The position numbers and the translations under genes were made by a program. From contig LNEC01000017.1 in the NCBI GenBank assembly GCA_001464035.1, positions 62,001 through 126,000 on the forward strand: a DNA stretch of 64,000 nt, read 5' to 3'. How positions within the stretch are numbered: position 1 is the first letter of the stretch; each line of letters opens with the position of its first letter. This DNA is from Bradyrhizobiaceae bacterium Ga0074131 (lineage in GTDB: Bacteria > Pseudomonadota > Alphaproteobacteria > Rhizobiales > Xanthobacteraceae). Shown piece after piece: positions 1 to 8,095 of the stretch. The notes under the pieces are model-generated. The model was not told the DNA's origin. It was given only the letters and a program-made list of their open reading frames with translations, and searched no databases.

Positions 1-1
1 A

Positions 2-1042
2 CAGCATTCCGAGTTCACCACCTATACCTGGGAGATGCTGTCCGATCCCGCGGCCGTCCCATTCCATCCCGATGCGGCATCGCTGGCGTCGCCGATGCGC
101 CTTGTTGCGCAGCCGGGTCCGCTGCTGGTCGCGGTCGACCTGCATCTGTTGGCAGAGGATCCGCCGAGAACAGCGCCGGAACGTCTGTTCGACAATGCAA
201 GCCTCGCCGTCGCCGAGAATTCCGACGGCGCCGCCGTCTACGCCACGGACTTTCAGCCCGGGCCAACCGGCTTTGTACGGATTCTCGTGGCCGAACGCAA
301 TTTGTCGGCGGAGCGAGCCGGCGCGCTCGTCCAGCGGGTGATCGAACTGGAAACCTATCGCACCCTGGCCTTGCTTGGGCTGCCCGAAGCACAGCGGCTC
401 GCGCCTTCGATCGCAACCGCCGAGCGGCGGCTGGTGGAAGTTACCGAACAGATGCGCCGTGCCGGCGATCTCGCCAGCAATCACCGGCTGCTCGACGAGT
501 TGACGGCGCTCGCCGCCGAGGTCGAAGCAGGCGCCGCAGCCAGCGTGTTCCGCTTCGGCGCCAGCCGGGCCTATGAAGAAATCGTCCAGCAGCGCCTGCA
601 GACCATCGGCGAACGCAAGGTCGGCGGACTGCCGACGTGGTCCTCATTCCTTGCACGCCGGATGAAACCGGCGCTCCGGACCTGCGTCACGATCGAGGCG
701 CGGCAGTCAGGTCTTTCGCTCAAGCTGGCCCGCGCCGCCAATCTTCTGCGCACGCGCGTCGATGTCGAGCTCGAGCAGCAGAACCAGGAATTGCTCAAAT
801 CCATGAACGCGCGGACGCGGCTGCAACTGCGTCTGCAGGCGACGGTGGAAGGGCTCTCGGTCGCGGCGATCACCTACTATGTTGTCGGACTGTTTGGTTA
901 TCTGGTGAAGGCCGCATATGACAGCGGTCGCCTGGCAGTGGAACCAAGCATCGCTACGGCGGCATTTGTGCCCGTTGCCGCGCTTGCGATTTGGTGGACC
1001 GTCCGCAGCATCCGCAAGCGCAACGTCGCCGGCGAGGATTGA
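2..1042 (+). CDS. DUF3422 family membrane-anchored protein (5' end outside the window)
   Basis: The reading frame is open from the first bases of the window (it reads HSEFTTYTWEM just before the first ATG at 35), so the gene starts upstream and about 346 C-terminal residues are seen. The HSEFTTYTW block and the long helical middle part match what I recall of DUF3422 proteins, which have no established function. Two hydrophobic segments lie near the end, encoded at about 850-915 and 956-1001, followed by a basic tail, so the large N-terminal part is probably soluble and the C-terminus anchors it in the inner membrane. The stop codon overlaps the next start by one base (TGATG), which suggests translational coupling to the hydrolase. 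Confidence 0.8.
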   Translation, partial: QHSEFTTYTWEMLSDPAAVPFHPDAASLASPMRLVAQPGPLLVAVDLHLLAEDPPRTAPERLFDNASLAVAENSDGAAVYATDFQPGPTGFVRILVAERNLSAERAGALVQRVIELETYRTLALLGLPEAQRLAPSIATAERRLVEVTEQMRRAGDLASNHRLLDELTALAAEVEAGAAASVFRFGASRAYEEIVQQRLQTIGERKVGGLPTWSSFLARRMKPALRTCVTIEARQSGLSLKLARAANLLRTRVDVELEQQNQELLKSMNARTRLQLRLQATVEGLSVAAITYYVVGLFGYLVKAAYDSGRLAVEPSIATAAFVPVAALAIWWTVRSIRKRNVAGED

Positions 1043-2622
1043 TGCTTGCAAGATTCGTTGTTGCGATCATTGCGGTCGTCGCGATTGCAGCGGGAGTGTT
1101 GGAGTTGCGTGGCGCCGCCAACGGACTGCGCATCACTCACACCCAGGCGGGCGATACTCCTGTTACCATCTTTCAACCTGAAGCCAAGGCCCCGGCCCCC
1201 GTGGTGGTGATTGCGCATGGTTTTGCCGGATCGCAGCAACTGATGCAGCCGTTCGCGCAAACGCTGGCGCGCAACGGCTATATCGCCGTGACCTTCGATT
1301 TTCTTGGCCATGGCCGCAATCCAGTTCCGATTCGCGGCGATATCACCGAGGACGAAACCATCACATCGGCGCTCCTGCGCGAACTGGGCAGGGTCGCGGT
1401 TCTGGCGCGCACGCTGCCTGATAGCGATGGGCGCTTGGCTGTGCTCGGCCATTCCATGGCGTCCGACATCGTGGTGCGCTTCGCAATGACCAATCCCGAG
1501 GTTCAGGCCACGGTCGCGGTGTCGGTATTCTCGCCGGTGGTTACGGCGACAAGCCCGCGGAATCTGCTGGTGATCGTCGGTGCGCTCGAACCATCCATGC
1601 TGACGCGTGAAAGTCTGCGTATCGTCAATCTGGCCGCGGGAGGAAACGCCATGATCGGCGCGACCTATGGCAACTTTGCCGAGGGCACCGCGCGACGACT
1701 GGTAGTGGCCGGCGGCGTCGAGCATATCGGCGTGCTCTATAGCCGCGATAGCATGGAGCAATCGCTGCAATGGATGAACGAGGCCTTCGGCCGACAGCAG
1801 ACGGGTTTCATTGATCGCCGCGGTAGCTGGCTGGCGCTGGTTTTCTTTGGCTTGATCGCGCTGGCATGGCCGTTGTCGGCCCTGTTGCCTGTCGCAAACG
1901 TAACCCCTGTCGGTGCGAACTTTCCCTGGAAACCGCTCCTGATAGCGGCGTTCGTACCCACGCTCCTGACGCCGTTGACCCTGTGGAAGATGCCTACAAG
2001 CTTTTTGCCGATCCTGCTCGGCGATTACCTGGCCCTGCATTTTCTGTTGTATGGCGCACTGACGGCGGCAGCATATTTTTGCGTGACTCGTTTCGCCCGG
2101 AAGCGTCTCGGGCATCCACGGCCTTCGTTCTTCGCAGCAACCAATGGGCTCGCCGGACCAGGTAAAATGCCGGCTATGACCGCGTCAAGGCGTATCGCCA
2201 TCGCGGCGATTGCGGTCGCTGCCTATAACATCATCGCCTTCGGCCTGCCGATCGACGCTTACGTCTTCTCATTCATGCCGATCCCGGAACGGGTCCCACT
2301 GATTGCCGCGATCGCCTGCGGTACCCTGCCGTACTTCATCGTCGATGAGTGGCTGACACGGGGAGCACGTCCAAGATGGGGCGGCTACGCGCTGACAAAA
2401 TTCTGTTTCCTGCTGTCGCTCGCCCTTGCCGTGGCCCTTAATCCGATGAAACTGTTCTTTCTGGCCATCATCGCGCCGGCCATCCTGCTGCTGTTTCTGG
2501 CTTTCGGCCTGATCAGTTACTGGAGCTACAAGGCAACGCACCATCCTCTACCGGGCGCTTTGGGCAATGCCGCGGTGTTGGCGTGGGGCATCGCTGTGAC
2601 TTTTCCAATGGTCGTGCGATGA
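1042..2622 (+). CDS. alpha/beta hydrolase fused to a C-terminal polytopic membrane domain
   Basis: A protein of 526 residues. I start it at the ATG that overlaps the upstream stop (TGATG); an in-frame start 51 bases earlier would overlap the DUF3422 gene. Residues 1-20 form an N-terminal hydrophobic anchor. Residues 50-290 are an alpha/beta hydrolase domain with an oxyanion-type HGFAG at 59-63 and the nucleophile elbow GHSMA, placing the catalytic Ser near 138. From about 300 onward there are six or seven hydrophobic helices to the C-terminus. This layout suggests a membrane-embedded esterase or lipase. The substrate is unknown, and the fusion is unusual for a simple hydrolase. Confidence 0.8.
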   Translation: MLARFVVAIIAVVAIAAGVLELRGAANGLRITHTQAGDTPVTIFQPEAKAPAPVVVIAHGFAGSQQLMQPFAQTLARNGYIAVTFDFLGHGRNPVPIRGDITEDETITSALLRELGRVAVLARTLPDSDGRLAVLGHSMASDIVVRFAMTNPEVQATVAVSVFSPVVTATSPRNLLVIVGALEPSMLTRESLRIVNLAAGGNAMIGATYGNFAEGTARRLVVAGGVEHIGVLYSRDSMEQSLQWMNEAFGRQQTGFIDRRGSWLALVFFGLIALAWPLSALLPVANVTPVGANFPWKPLLIAAFVPTLLTPLTLWKMPTSFLPILLGDYLALHFLLYGALTAAAYFCVTRFARKRLGHPRPSFFAATNGLAGPGKMPAMTASRRIAIAAIAVAAYNIIAFGLPIDAYVFSFMPIPERVPLIAAIACGTLPYFIVDEWLTRGARPRWGGYALTKFCFLLSLALAVALNPMKLFFLAIIAPAILLLFLAFGLISYWSYKATHHPLPGALGNAAVLAWGIAVTFPMVVR

Positions 2623-2685
2623 TCCTTGCCCACGGCACACGATGTTTTCGCATACGCGCATCCGCAACACGGGAGAACTACGGGA

Positions 2686-3183
2686 ATGCTGGAACCCAGA
2701 CGTACGCCACCTGCCGCCGGACAGGAGTCGGTGTGGGACTATCCCCGGCCGCCTTGCCTTGAAAGAGTAAGTGAGCGCCTGCGCGTGACCTTGAACGGCC
2801 AGACGATCGCCGACACCACCGCGGGTTATCGTGTGCTCGAAACCAGTCACCCGCCGGTCTATTACATCCCGCCTGCGGATGTCGCCCGACGATACCTGCT
2901 GGCGGCGCCTGGCAGTTCGTGGTGCGAATTCAAGGGCCACGCCAAATACTGGTCGGTCGATGTGGACGGCAGGCGCGCCGAGAATGCCGCATGGAGCTAT
3001 CCGACGCCGGCGCCGGCATTTGCCGATATCGCAGGATATCTCGCATTCTACGCTTCGCGCGTCGATCAATGCTATGTCGGCGACGAACGCGTACAGCCGC
3101 AGCAAGGCGACTTCTACGGCGGATGGATCACCTCACGCGTCGTTGGACCATTCAAGGGCGGCGCTGGAACGCGTGGATGGTAG
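2686..3183 (+). CDS. DUF427 domain protein
   Basis: A protein of 165 residues from the ATG that follows a GGGAGAA ribosome-binding site; an upstream in-frame TTG at 2626 would add 20 residues but lacks such a site. The block SVWDYPRPP, the HPPVYYIP stretch and the WCEFKGHAKYW motif are the hallmarks of the DUF427 beta-tent fold. The function of the family is not established. It follows the hydrolase gene by about 60 bases on the same strand and may be cotranscribed with it. Confidence 0.8.
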   Translation: MLEPRRTPPAAGQESVWDYPRPPCLERVSERLRVTLNGQTIADTTAGYRVLETSHPPVYYIPPADVARRYLLAAPGSSWCEFKGHAKYWSVDVDGRRAENAAWSYPTPAPAFADIAGYLAFYASRVDQCYVGDERVQPQQGDFYGGWITSRVVGPFKGGAGTRGW

Positions 3184-3421
3184 CTTGTGGCGACCCAGCC
3201 TCGCCGGCCTGACGCCGCCGTTTTCACCCCATGCCGGTGCCTAGCGTTCCCGCGAGCCTGCGCGACCGGGCCAGTCATGCTTCCCGCCAAATTACCGCTC
3301 GCGGGAATCGCGGCGACCAGCCTTGGTTGCCAGCCCTGGTTGACTGACGCTATCCCGACCGGGTGCACTCTCACCGGCGCGGCGTCGTCCGTGCGCGCCG
3401 CCTCTTGCCATACCGCAGAAT

Positions 3422-3447
3422 TGATGGGGAGCAACAACTCCCCATCA
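3422..3447. repeat. perfect 10-bp hairpin in a 294-bp gene-free stretch
   Basis: TGATGGGGAG and its exact complement flank a 6-base loop CAACAA. The hairpin lies about 30 bases beyond the stop of the minus-strand gene ending at 3478. It has no clear T-run on either strand, so it is either a weak terminator or an mRNA-stabilising stem. The rest of 3184-3477 holds nothing I recognise; its open frames have no gene-like features. Confidence 0.5.
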
Positions 3448-3477
3448 GAACCTGACCGATCTGTCAGCTTCGCCTGT

Positions 3478-3915
3478 CTATTTTGGTTGTCCGGTCGTTC
3501 CGTTTTCAGGACCGACACCCGTGGTGGACGAGGTCGGAGCTGAACGCGTATCGGGCGCCGGATTGGCTGGCTGATACAGCTTTGGCTGGTTCGCGCTTCC
3601 TGCGGGTTGCGCCATTCCGGTCGTGGCGCCGCCGACTGGCGTCGTCGTCCGAGCCGTTTCCATTCTCGATTGGCCGCTGTATCCTGCTGTCAGCAGCCCC
3701 ATCACCGCAAGGGCAAGCACGGCGAACCCGATCAGTTCGGCCCCCGCGCCATTCGGCGTCGCGCCGATTCTGGAGCCGTTGCCCTCGAGGGCTTCGGCGG
3801 CAATTTCGCGGTTGGTCCTCGATCGAAGGAAATAGACAAACGCGCCCGCAATGATGAAAACGGTCGCCGCCAGCGTGAAAAACATCAGCCAGCTGATCGG
3901 ATTGTCGCCTTGCAT
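3478..3915 (-). CDS. small membrane protein with Pro/Thr/Gly-rich tail
   Basis: A protein of 145 residues; the start at 3915 is chosen because GGAGG lies 6 bases upstream. Two hydrophobic helices are visible: residues about 8-32 (WLMFFTLAATVFIIAGAFVYFL) broken by a basic turn, and about 62-78 (LIGFAVLALAVMGLLTAGY). The last 60 residues are low-complexity Pro, Thr, Ser and Gly and probably disordered in the periplasm. I do not recognise a family. It resembles in style the proteins at 5684, 6263 and 24068: short membrane anchor plus Pro-rich tail. Confidence 0.6.
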   Translation of the reverse strand: MQGDNPISWLMFFTLAATVFIIAGAFVYFLRSRTNREIAAEALEGNGSRIGATPNGAGAELIGFAVLALAVMGLLTAGYSGQSRMETARTTTPVGGATTGMAQPAGSANQPKLYQPANPAPDTRSAPTSSTTGVGPENGTTGQPK

Positions 3916-4070
3916 GGTGGCCTCCAATTGTGAATCCACCGCGACAATCGGGAAATCTCGCAATTGTTCCGCGAGTCCACGGCAATTGGTGTTGAGCGCA
4001 CAATCACATCTGGAATACTTGCGTAATCAACATCTAAAGATGGTGCTCGCGATGGAAGAGGCCATCGGCC

Positions 4071-5429
4071 TTAACCCGCGAGCGTTCGTCGCAGCCGGGT
4101 GATCGCCGCCGGCAGGCCGCGTACCCGGATGATGCAGCCGGTGGCGTCGTAGTCCTCGGACAGCACGCGGGCGTTCTCATAGACGTCGCTGAGCAGCCCC
4201 TGCTTCGCATACGGCAGCACCAGTTCGTCCTCCACCATCGACGCCTCGAAGAATGCGATGATGGTCTCGCGCAGGGCGGCCACGTCTTGCGCTGACGTCG
4301 CCGAAAGCAATATCGCGTCGGGATGCCGGACGCGCAGTTCGGCGCGATCCGCCTCGCTCACGCGATCGATCTTGTTCAGCAGAACACGCGACGGGACGGC
4401 ATCCGCACCGATCTCCTTCAGTACGCTGCGACTCACCTCGAGCTGCGATTCGTAGGTGGGGTCGGAGGCGTCGACGACGAACAGAAGCAGCGATGCTTCC
4501 AGTGCTTCGGCCAGCGTGGAGCGAAACGAGGCGACGAGATCGTGCGGCAGCTTCTTGATGAAGCCGACCGTGTCTGAGATCAGCACGCGCGGCCTGGTCT
4601 CCGGCTGCAGGGCGCGCACCGTCGTATCCAGCGTCGCGAACAGCTTGTCCTCGACCAGCACTTCGCTGCCCGTCAGCGCCCGCATCAACGACGACTTGCC
4701 AGCGTTGGTATATCCAACCAGCGCCACGCGTAGCTGATCTCGGCGCGCGGAACGACGCTCGTCGCTGTCGCGCTGGATACTCTCCAACTGCTGTTTCAAC
4801 TCGGCGAGGCGGTCGCGGACCTTGCGGCGGTCGACTTCGAGATCGGACTCGCCCGCACCAGGGCCCTGCTGCCGCCCGCCGCCGCCCGACGATTCCCGCA
4901 GCCGAGGCGAGACGTATTTGAGCCGCGCGATCTCGACCTGCAGCTTCGCCTCGCGGCTATGCGCATGGCGATGGAATATCTCGACGATGACGCCGGTCCG
5001 GTCGAGCACCTGCGCGCCGGTGGCCCGCTCGAGGTTGCGCGCCTGGCTCGGCGATATCTCGTGATCCACGATCACGAACTCCGGCCCCCGCGGCGGCTGC
5101 GGATCAGGCCCCCGGTGGGGCGTGCTGCGCGGCTTGCCGTCGGCATCGTCAAAGCGCTGGCGGGCCTTCGCGTTGCGGGCGGGCGCCATTGTTCCGACCA
5201 TCCCGGTCCCGCCGGTCATCGCCGCGAGTTCCTCGAGGCGCCCCTTGCCGAGCACCGTGCCGCCGCCGATCTCGTCTCGCTTCTGCGACACGGAGCCGGC
5301 GACCTCGTAACCCAGCGTCTTCACCAGCCGGCCAAGCTCGTTGAGGCTCGCGGCGTGCGTGATATCGCCGACGCCCGGGAGCTGGACGCCGACCAGGATC
5401 GCGCGCGGGACAGGGGGTTTGGTTTCCAT
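4071..5429 (-). CDS. hflX: GTPase HflX (probable second paralogue)
   Basis: A protein of 452 residues. HflX is a ribosome-associated GTPase that splits stalled or stressed 70S ribosomes. The N-terminal HflX domain (about 8-205) contains GTVLGKGR, followed by a coiled coil (about 200-230). The G domain has Walker A GYTNAGKSS at 239-247, DTVGF at 286-290 and NKID at 352-355. Residues 82-115 form a Pro/Arg-rich linker. The start at ATG 5429 is preferred; an in-frame start at 5498 would add 23 residues that look non-homologous. The usual partner gene hfq is not adjacent, so this may not be the canonical copy. The Pro-rich linker may also mark it as a divergent form. Confidence 0.88.
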   Translation of the reverse strand: METKPPVPRAILVGVQLPGVGDITHAASLNELGRLVKTLGYEVAGSVSQKRDEIGGGTVLGKGRLEELAAMTGGTGMVGTMAPARNAKARQRFDDADGKPRSTPHRGPDPQPPRGPEFVIVDHEISPSQARNLERATGAQVLDRTGVIVEIFHRHAHSREAKLQVEIARLKYVSPRLRESSGGGGRQQGPGAGESDLEVDRRKVRDRLAELKQQLESIQRDSDERRSARRDQLRVALVGYTNAGKSSLMRALTGSEVLVEDKLFATLDTTVRALQPETRPRVLISDTVGFIKKLPHDLVASFRSTLAEALEASLLLFVVDASDPTYESQLEVSRSVLKEIGADAVPSRVLLNKIDRVSEADRAELRVRHPDAILLSATSAQDVAALRETIIAFFEASMVEDELVLPYAKQGLLSDVYENARVLSEDYDATGCIIRVRGLPAAITRLRRTLAG

Positions 5430-5683
5430 GTGCGGCGCGCCGGCCCGGCGCACTCCTCGTTTTTGCTGATTTCCGGTTGTGACAGCCACGACCGGCAAGC
5501 CGGGGCAACCGCAGCCACGTATGTCTTGCCGATGTCTACATTGATCTGCAATAGCGCGCGTGACCGTCAGCCGGTGCGTGCCGCACCCGATGCGTCACAT
5601 TACGCAGTCTCGCGGTCCCAAGGGGGAAAAATCCCGAATCCCGGGTGCAGCAGCTTTCCCCGAGCCCGTCATGGGCCCAACGT

Positions 5684-6124
5684 TCACCACATATTGTTTC
5701 CGAAGAAGCCGAACTGCGGCTGCTGCGCGACGCGCATCATCGGCGTCGGCGGGACTGGCCGGGCCTTGGCAACCTTGCGCTTCGGAACCGCCTTGACCTC
5801 AGGCTTGGGGTCGGCTGCCGGTTTCAGCTGCGCAAATGATTCCCTCGCCAGCGCCTTCGCCGGAACCGGTTCCGCAACCGGCGCGGGGACGTCGACAGCG
5901 ACGGCAATCTCGACTTTGGGGGGAACGATGGTAGGAAGGCTGGTGTCATACACTACCCGCTCCGGCCACTTCCGATCGGAGCGGATTCTGACGATGGGAT
6001 TTTCGATCGGAGCAGCCGACGCGGTGGCATTCGCCACCGGTTCTTTCGTCACAAAGGCGTCCGCCGCAAAAAGCAGCGCTAGCAACACTCCGCCGACAAA
6101 GAGAAAATATCGCGCTATCGGCAT
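5684..6124 (-). CDS. single-pass membrane protein with Pro/Ala/Lys-rich periplasmic part
   Basis: A protein of 146 residues from ATG 6124, which has GGAG 11 bases upstream; an alternative start at 6202 adds 26 residues. Residues 4-20 (ARYFLFVGGVLLALLFAAD) form a signal anchor. The rest is rich in Pro, Ala, Val and Lys and ends in a short aromatic tail (QFGFFGNNMW). No conserved domain is recognised. It is the last gene of a leftward pair with 6263-6916, and the 254 bases between it and hflX hold no gene I can support. Confidence 0.5.
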   Translation of the reverse strand: MPIARYFLFVGGVLLALLFAADAFVTKEPVANATASAAPIENPIVRIRSDRKWPERVVYDTSLPTIVPPKVEIAVAVDVPAPVAEPVPAKALARESFAQLKPAADPKPEVKAVPKRKVAKARPVPPTPMMRVAQQPQFGFFGNNMW

Positions 6125-6262
6125 CTTGAGAACCGCTCCATCCGCGCGGGCCGCACGGATCGCTTTTTCAACGGGTAATCCTCTGATTTGTTCCCGGCTC
6201 ACGCGCGCGGTTCACCCGTGGGCTTGATTTTTCGTCGGTGGTTAACTTTTCGTGAACCGGCG

Positions 6263-6916
6263 CTAGATGCGGCTGGCCGTCACGAGCGAACATCTTGCTT
6301 GATGCGCATTGACGTTGACGAAGCCGACGTGCATGCGCGTGAACGTTTTCCGGCTCTTCATATTGACGGTTTCGTGAATCATCCGCCTGCGGTCCGTCAA
6401 ATGGCTGCCATCCCTGCGGGTAAACGAGCAGAGAATTTCGATGTCCTTGACCGCGTAATCGTTGCCGTTGCGGAGCGTGAGCGTGACCAGGGCTTTCGAA
6501 CCCAAGCCGCCCCTTCGCCATGACTGCGATGAAATCTTCAACCCGTTGACGGGCGCGACGTCAGCAGCGACCCCTTGGGGCAACGCTGCTGGCGCTGGAT
6601 TGGGCAGGGCTGCCTCCTGGGCATTCTGCGGCGTGGGCGGTTGCACGGGTTCTGTTAAGGCCGCGGTTGCCAGGCGCTCCGGTTCGCTTTCGGCGGTGCT
6701 GTTGCCGGCACCGGAGAGCAGCACCCACGCACCCAGTCCAGCAAGCAGGACCGCCAGCAACCCGAAAAATCCTCGGGTGAAGGCTGGCGGGTTCTCGGGC
6801 CCGCCCGAAAAATAGCGATTAAGCCTTGTCAGCCCGGGAATTCTTGCGAGTCCGTAAAGTCTCGCCCAACCCGCAAAGCCGGTCGTCTCGATACGATACA
6901 GCCCGTCCATCGTCAT
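6263..6916 (-). CDS. membrane-anchored protein with C-terminal FxLYD-like beta domain
   Basis: A protein of 217 residues. It has a cytoplasmic N-terminus of about 45 residues, one transmembrane helix (about 48-68, GFFGLLAVLLAGLGAWVLL), a Pro/Ala-rich linker, and a C-terminal domain (about 125-215) with alternating hydrophobic strands (KALVTLTLRNGNDYAVKDIEILCSF is the core). Such a domain resembles small extracytoplasmic beta-sandwiches of the FxLYD type, but this is a visual impression only. It is divergent from the VOC gene at 7114 and probably cotranscribed with 5684-6124. Function unknown. Confidence 0.6.
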   Translation of the reverse strand: MTMDGLYRIETTGFAGWARLYGLARIPGLTRLNRYFSGGPENPPAFTRGFFGLLAVLLAGLGAWVLLSGAGNSTAESEPERLATAALTEPVQPPTPQNAQEAALPNPAPAALPQGVAADVAPVNGLKISSQSWRRGGLGSKALVTLTLRNGNDYAVKDIEILCSFTRRDGSHLTDRRRMIHETVNMKSRKTFTRMHVGFVNVNAHQARCSLVTASRI

Positions 6917-7113
6917 GCCATCGACAGGCGGCGAACGATCTCTATCTGCCCAACAGCAAATCGGCAGCCGACCTCACCGCGGTGACCAATCCTCGAACGG
7001 CTGGCATTGTTCCAGCCAATTGTGTCAATATTGATTGGAATCCGTCACCTCGCACCGCTCAAGCTGATGGCGTTGCCGCAGCCGCTAAGCGGCGTAAGAT
7101 GAAGGGAGCAACG

Positions 7114-7497
7114 ATGTCAATCGTCACCTGGGATCATGTCCATTTGCGGAGTCCGGATCCCGAGGCCACCGCCGCCTGGCTGCAAGATATCCTCGGCGGC
7201 GTGATCATCCGCGGTCCTGGACGCATCGAAGTCAAGCTCGGCGGCGCCAATGTGTTCATCGCGCCGGTTTCTGCGGGCGACGGCGTCGGTCCCCCGCCCG
7301 CGACGCCCTATCAGGGGCTGGACCATTTCGGGCTGACGGTGAAGGGCATCGATGCGGTGGCCGCCGAGATCAAGCGCAAGGGTGTCGAATTCACCAAAGA
7401 GCCGACGACGATCCGGCCGGGCGTCCGCATCTGCTTCATCCGAGGGCCGCAGGGCATCTCGATCGAGTTGTTGGAGCGCGATCAGCAATACACGTAA
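7114..7497 (+). CDS. VOC (glyoxalase/bleomycin-resistance) superfamily protein
   Basis: A protein of 127 residues. ATG 7114 is chosen because AAGGGAG precedes it at the right distance; an ATG at 7099 would bury that site. It shows the VOC pattern of paired beta-alpha-beta-beta-beta modules: WDHVHLRSPDPEATAAWLQDILGG at the start (His at residue 7) and a second module opening with LDHFGLTVKGI and ending in SIELLE (metal-ligand Glu position). VOC members include lyases, dioxygenases and resistance proteins, so the substrate cannot be told. The divergent region upstream contains a 10-bp palindrome TCAATATTGA at 7025-7034. Confidence 0.85.
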   Translation: MSIVTWDHVHLRSPDPEATAAWLQDILGGVIIRGPGRIEVKLGGANVFIAPVSAGDGVGPPPATPYQGLDHFGLTVKGIDAVAAEIKRKGVEFTKEPTTIRPGVRICFIRGPQGISIELLERDQQYT

Positions 7498-7609
7498 GCA
7501 GGTGCGTCAGAAAGCGAGGGTCGGGTTGAGGTCCGCCGTCCATCTGCGCGTTGACGTTGCGGGCCTTGCGTTGCCATGACAGACTACCGCTTCCGGGGGG
7601 CAACGGATC

Positions 7610-7957
7610 ATGAAGAACGGCCTGTATTCGATCCACGTCAGCCTGCAGGATGGCCGTTCGGGCAAGGGCAGCGGCGTCATCATGTTCCGGGATGGCAAGA
7701 TCCACGGCGGCGATGCGTATCTGTTTTACACCGGCAGCTACACGGTAAAGGACGATACCTTCAAGGGCGAAGTCCTGGTCCAGCGCCATACCTCCAGCCC
7801 CGACGCCAATCCGCTGTTCGGAGGTCACACGCCGGTTGGTATCGGCGTGTCCGGCACCTTCACCGATACCCGGGGCGTCATGAACGGGACGGCGCTGGTG
7901 GGAAAAGCCAGCCAGATTTTCGGGGCCACGCTGCACAAGCTCGCCGACCTCGACTAG
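7610..7957 (+). CDS. GrlR-like regulatory protein
   Basis: A protein of 115 residues with a GGGGGG ribosome-binding run before the ATG. The eight-strand lipocalin-like pattern of the GrlR family is visible: it opens NGLYSIHV, continues GSGVIMFRDGKIHGGDAY and closes with FTDTRGVMNGTALVGKA. GrlR was characterised as a type III secretion negative regulator in enterobacteria. In rhizobia and relatives this fold occurs in many copies without GrlA or a LEE locus, and no secretion genes are seen here, so a T3SS role is not implied. Confidence 0.75.
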   Translation: MKNGLYSIHVSLQDGRSGKGSGVIMFRDGKIHGGDAYLFYTGSYTVKDDTFKGEVLVQRHTSSPDANPLFGGHTPVGIGVSGTFTDTRGVMNGTALVGKASQIFGATLHKLADLD

Positions 7958-8095
7958 GACGCGCTCGGAGCTTGCTGCTGCCGTCTACGTCTGGCCCGAA
8001 AGTCCAGCCGTGACAAAGATCACATACCATGACACGTCGGTCGCTTAGTTTTCCCGCAGTCCATCTCACGTCGAGATTTCCTGTGGGAGAACGCG

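Noticed and set aside
898..2115. A minus-strand open frame of 405 codons
   Set aside because: It is antisense to the hydrolase-membrane fusion and reads as Arg/His/Gln-rich shadow sequence.
7025..7034. The palindrome TCAATATTGA in the divergent region before the VOC gene as a nod box or operator
   Set aside because: A nod box needs a much longer spaced pattern that is absent; a lone 10-bp palindrome is too short to support a call.
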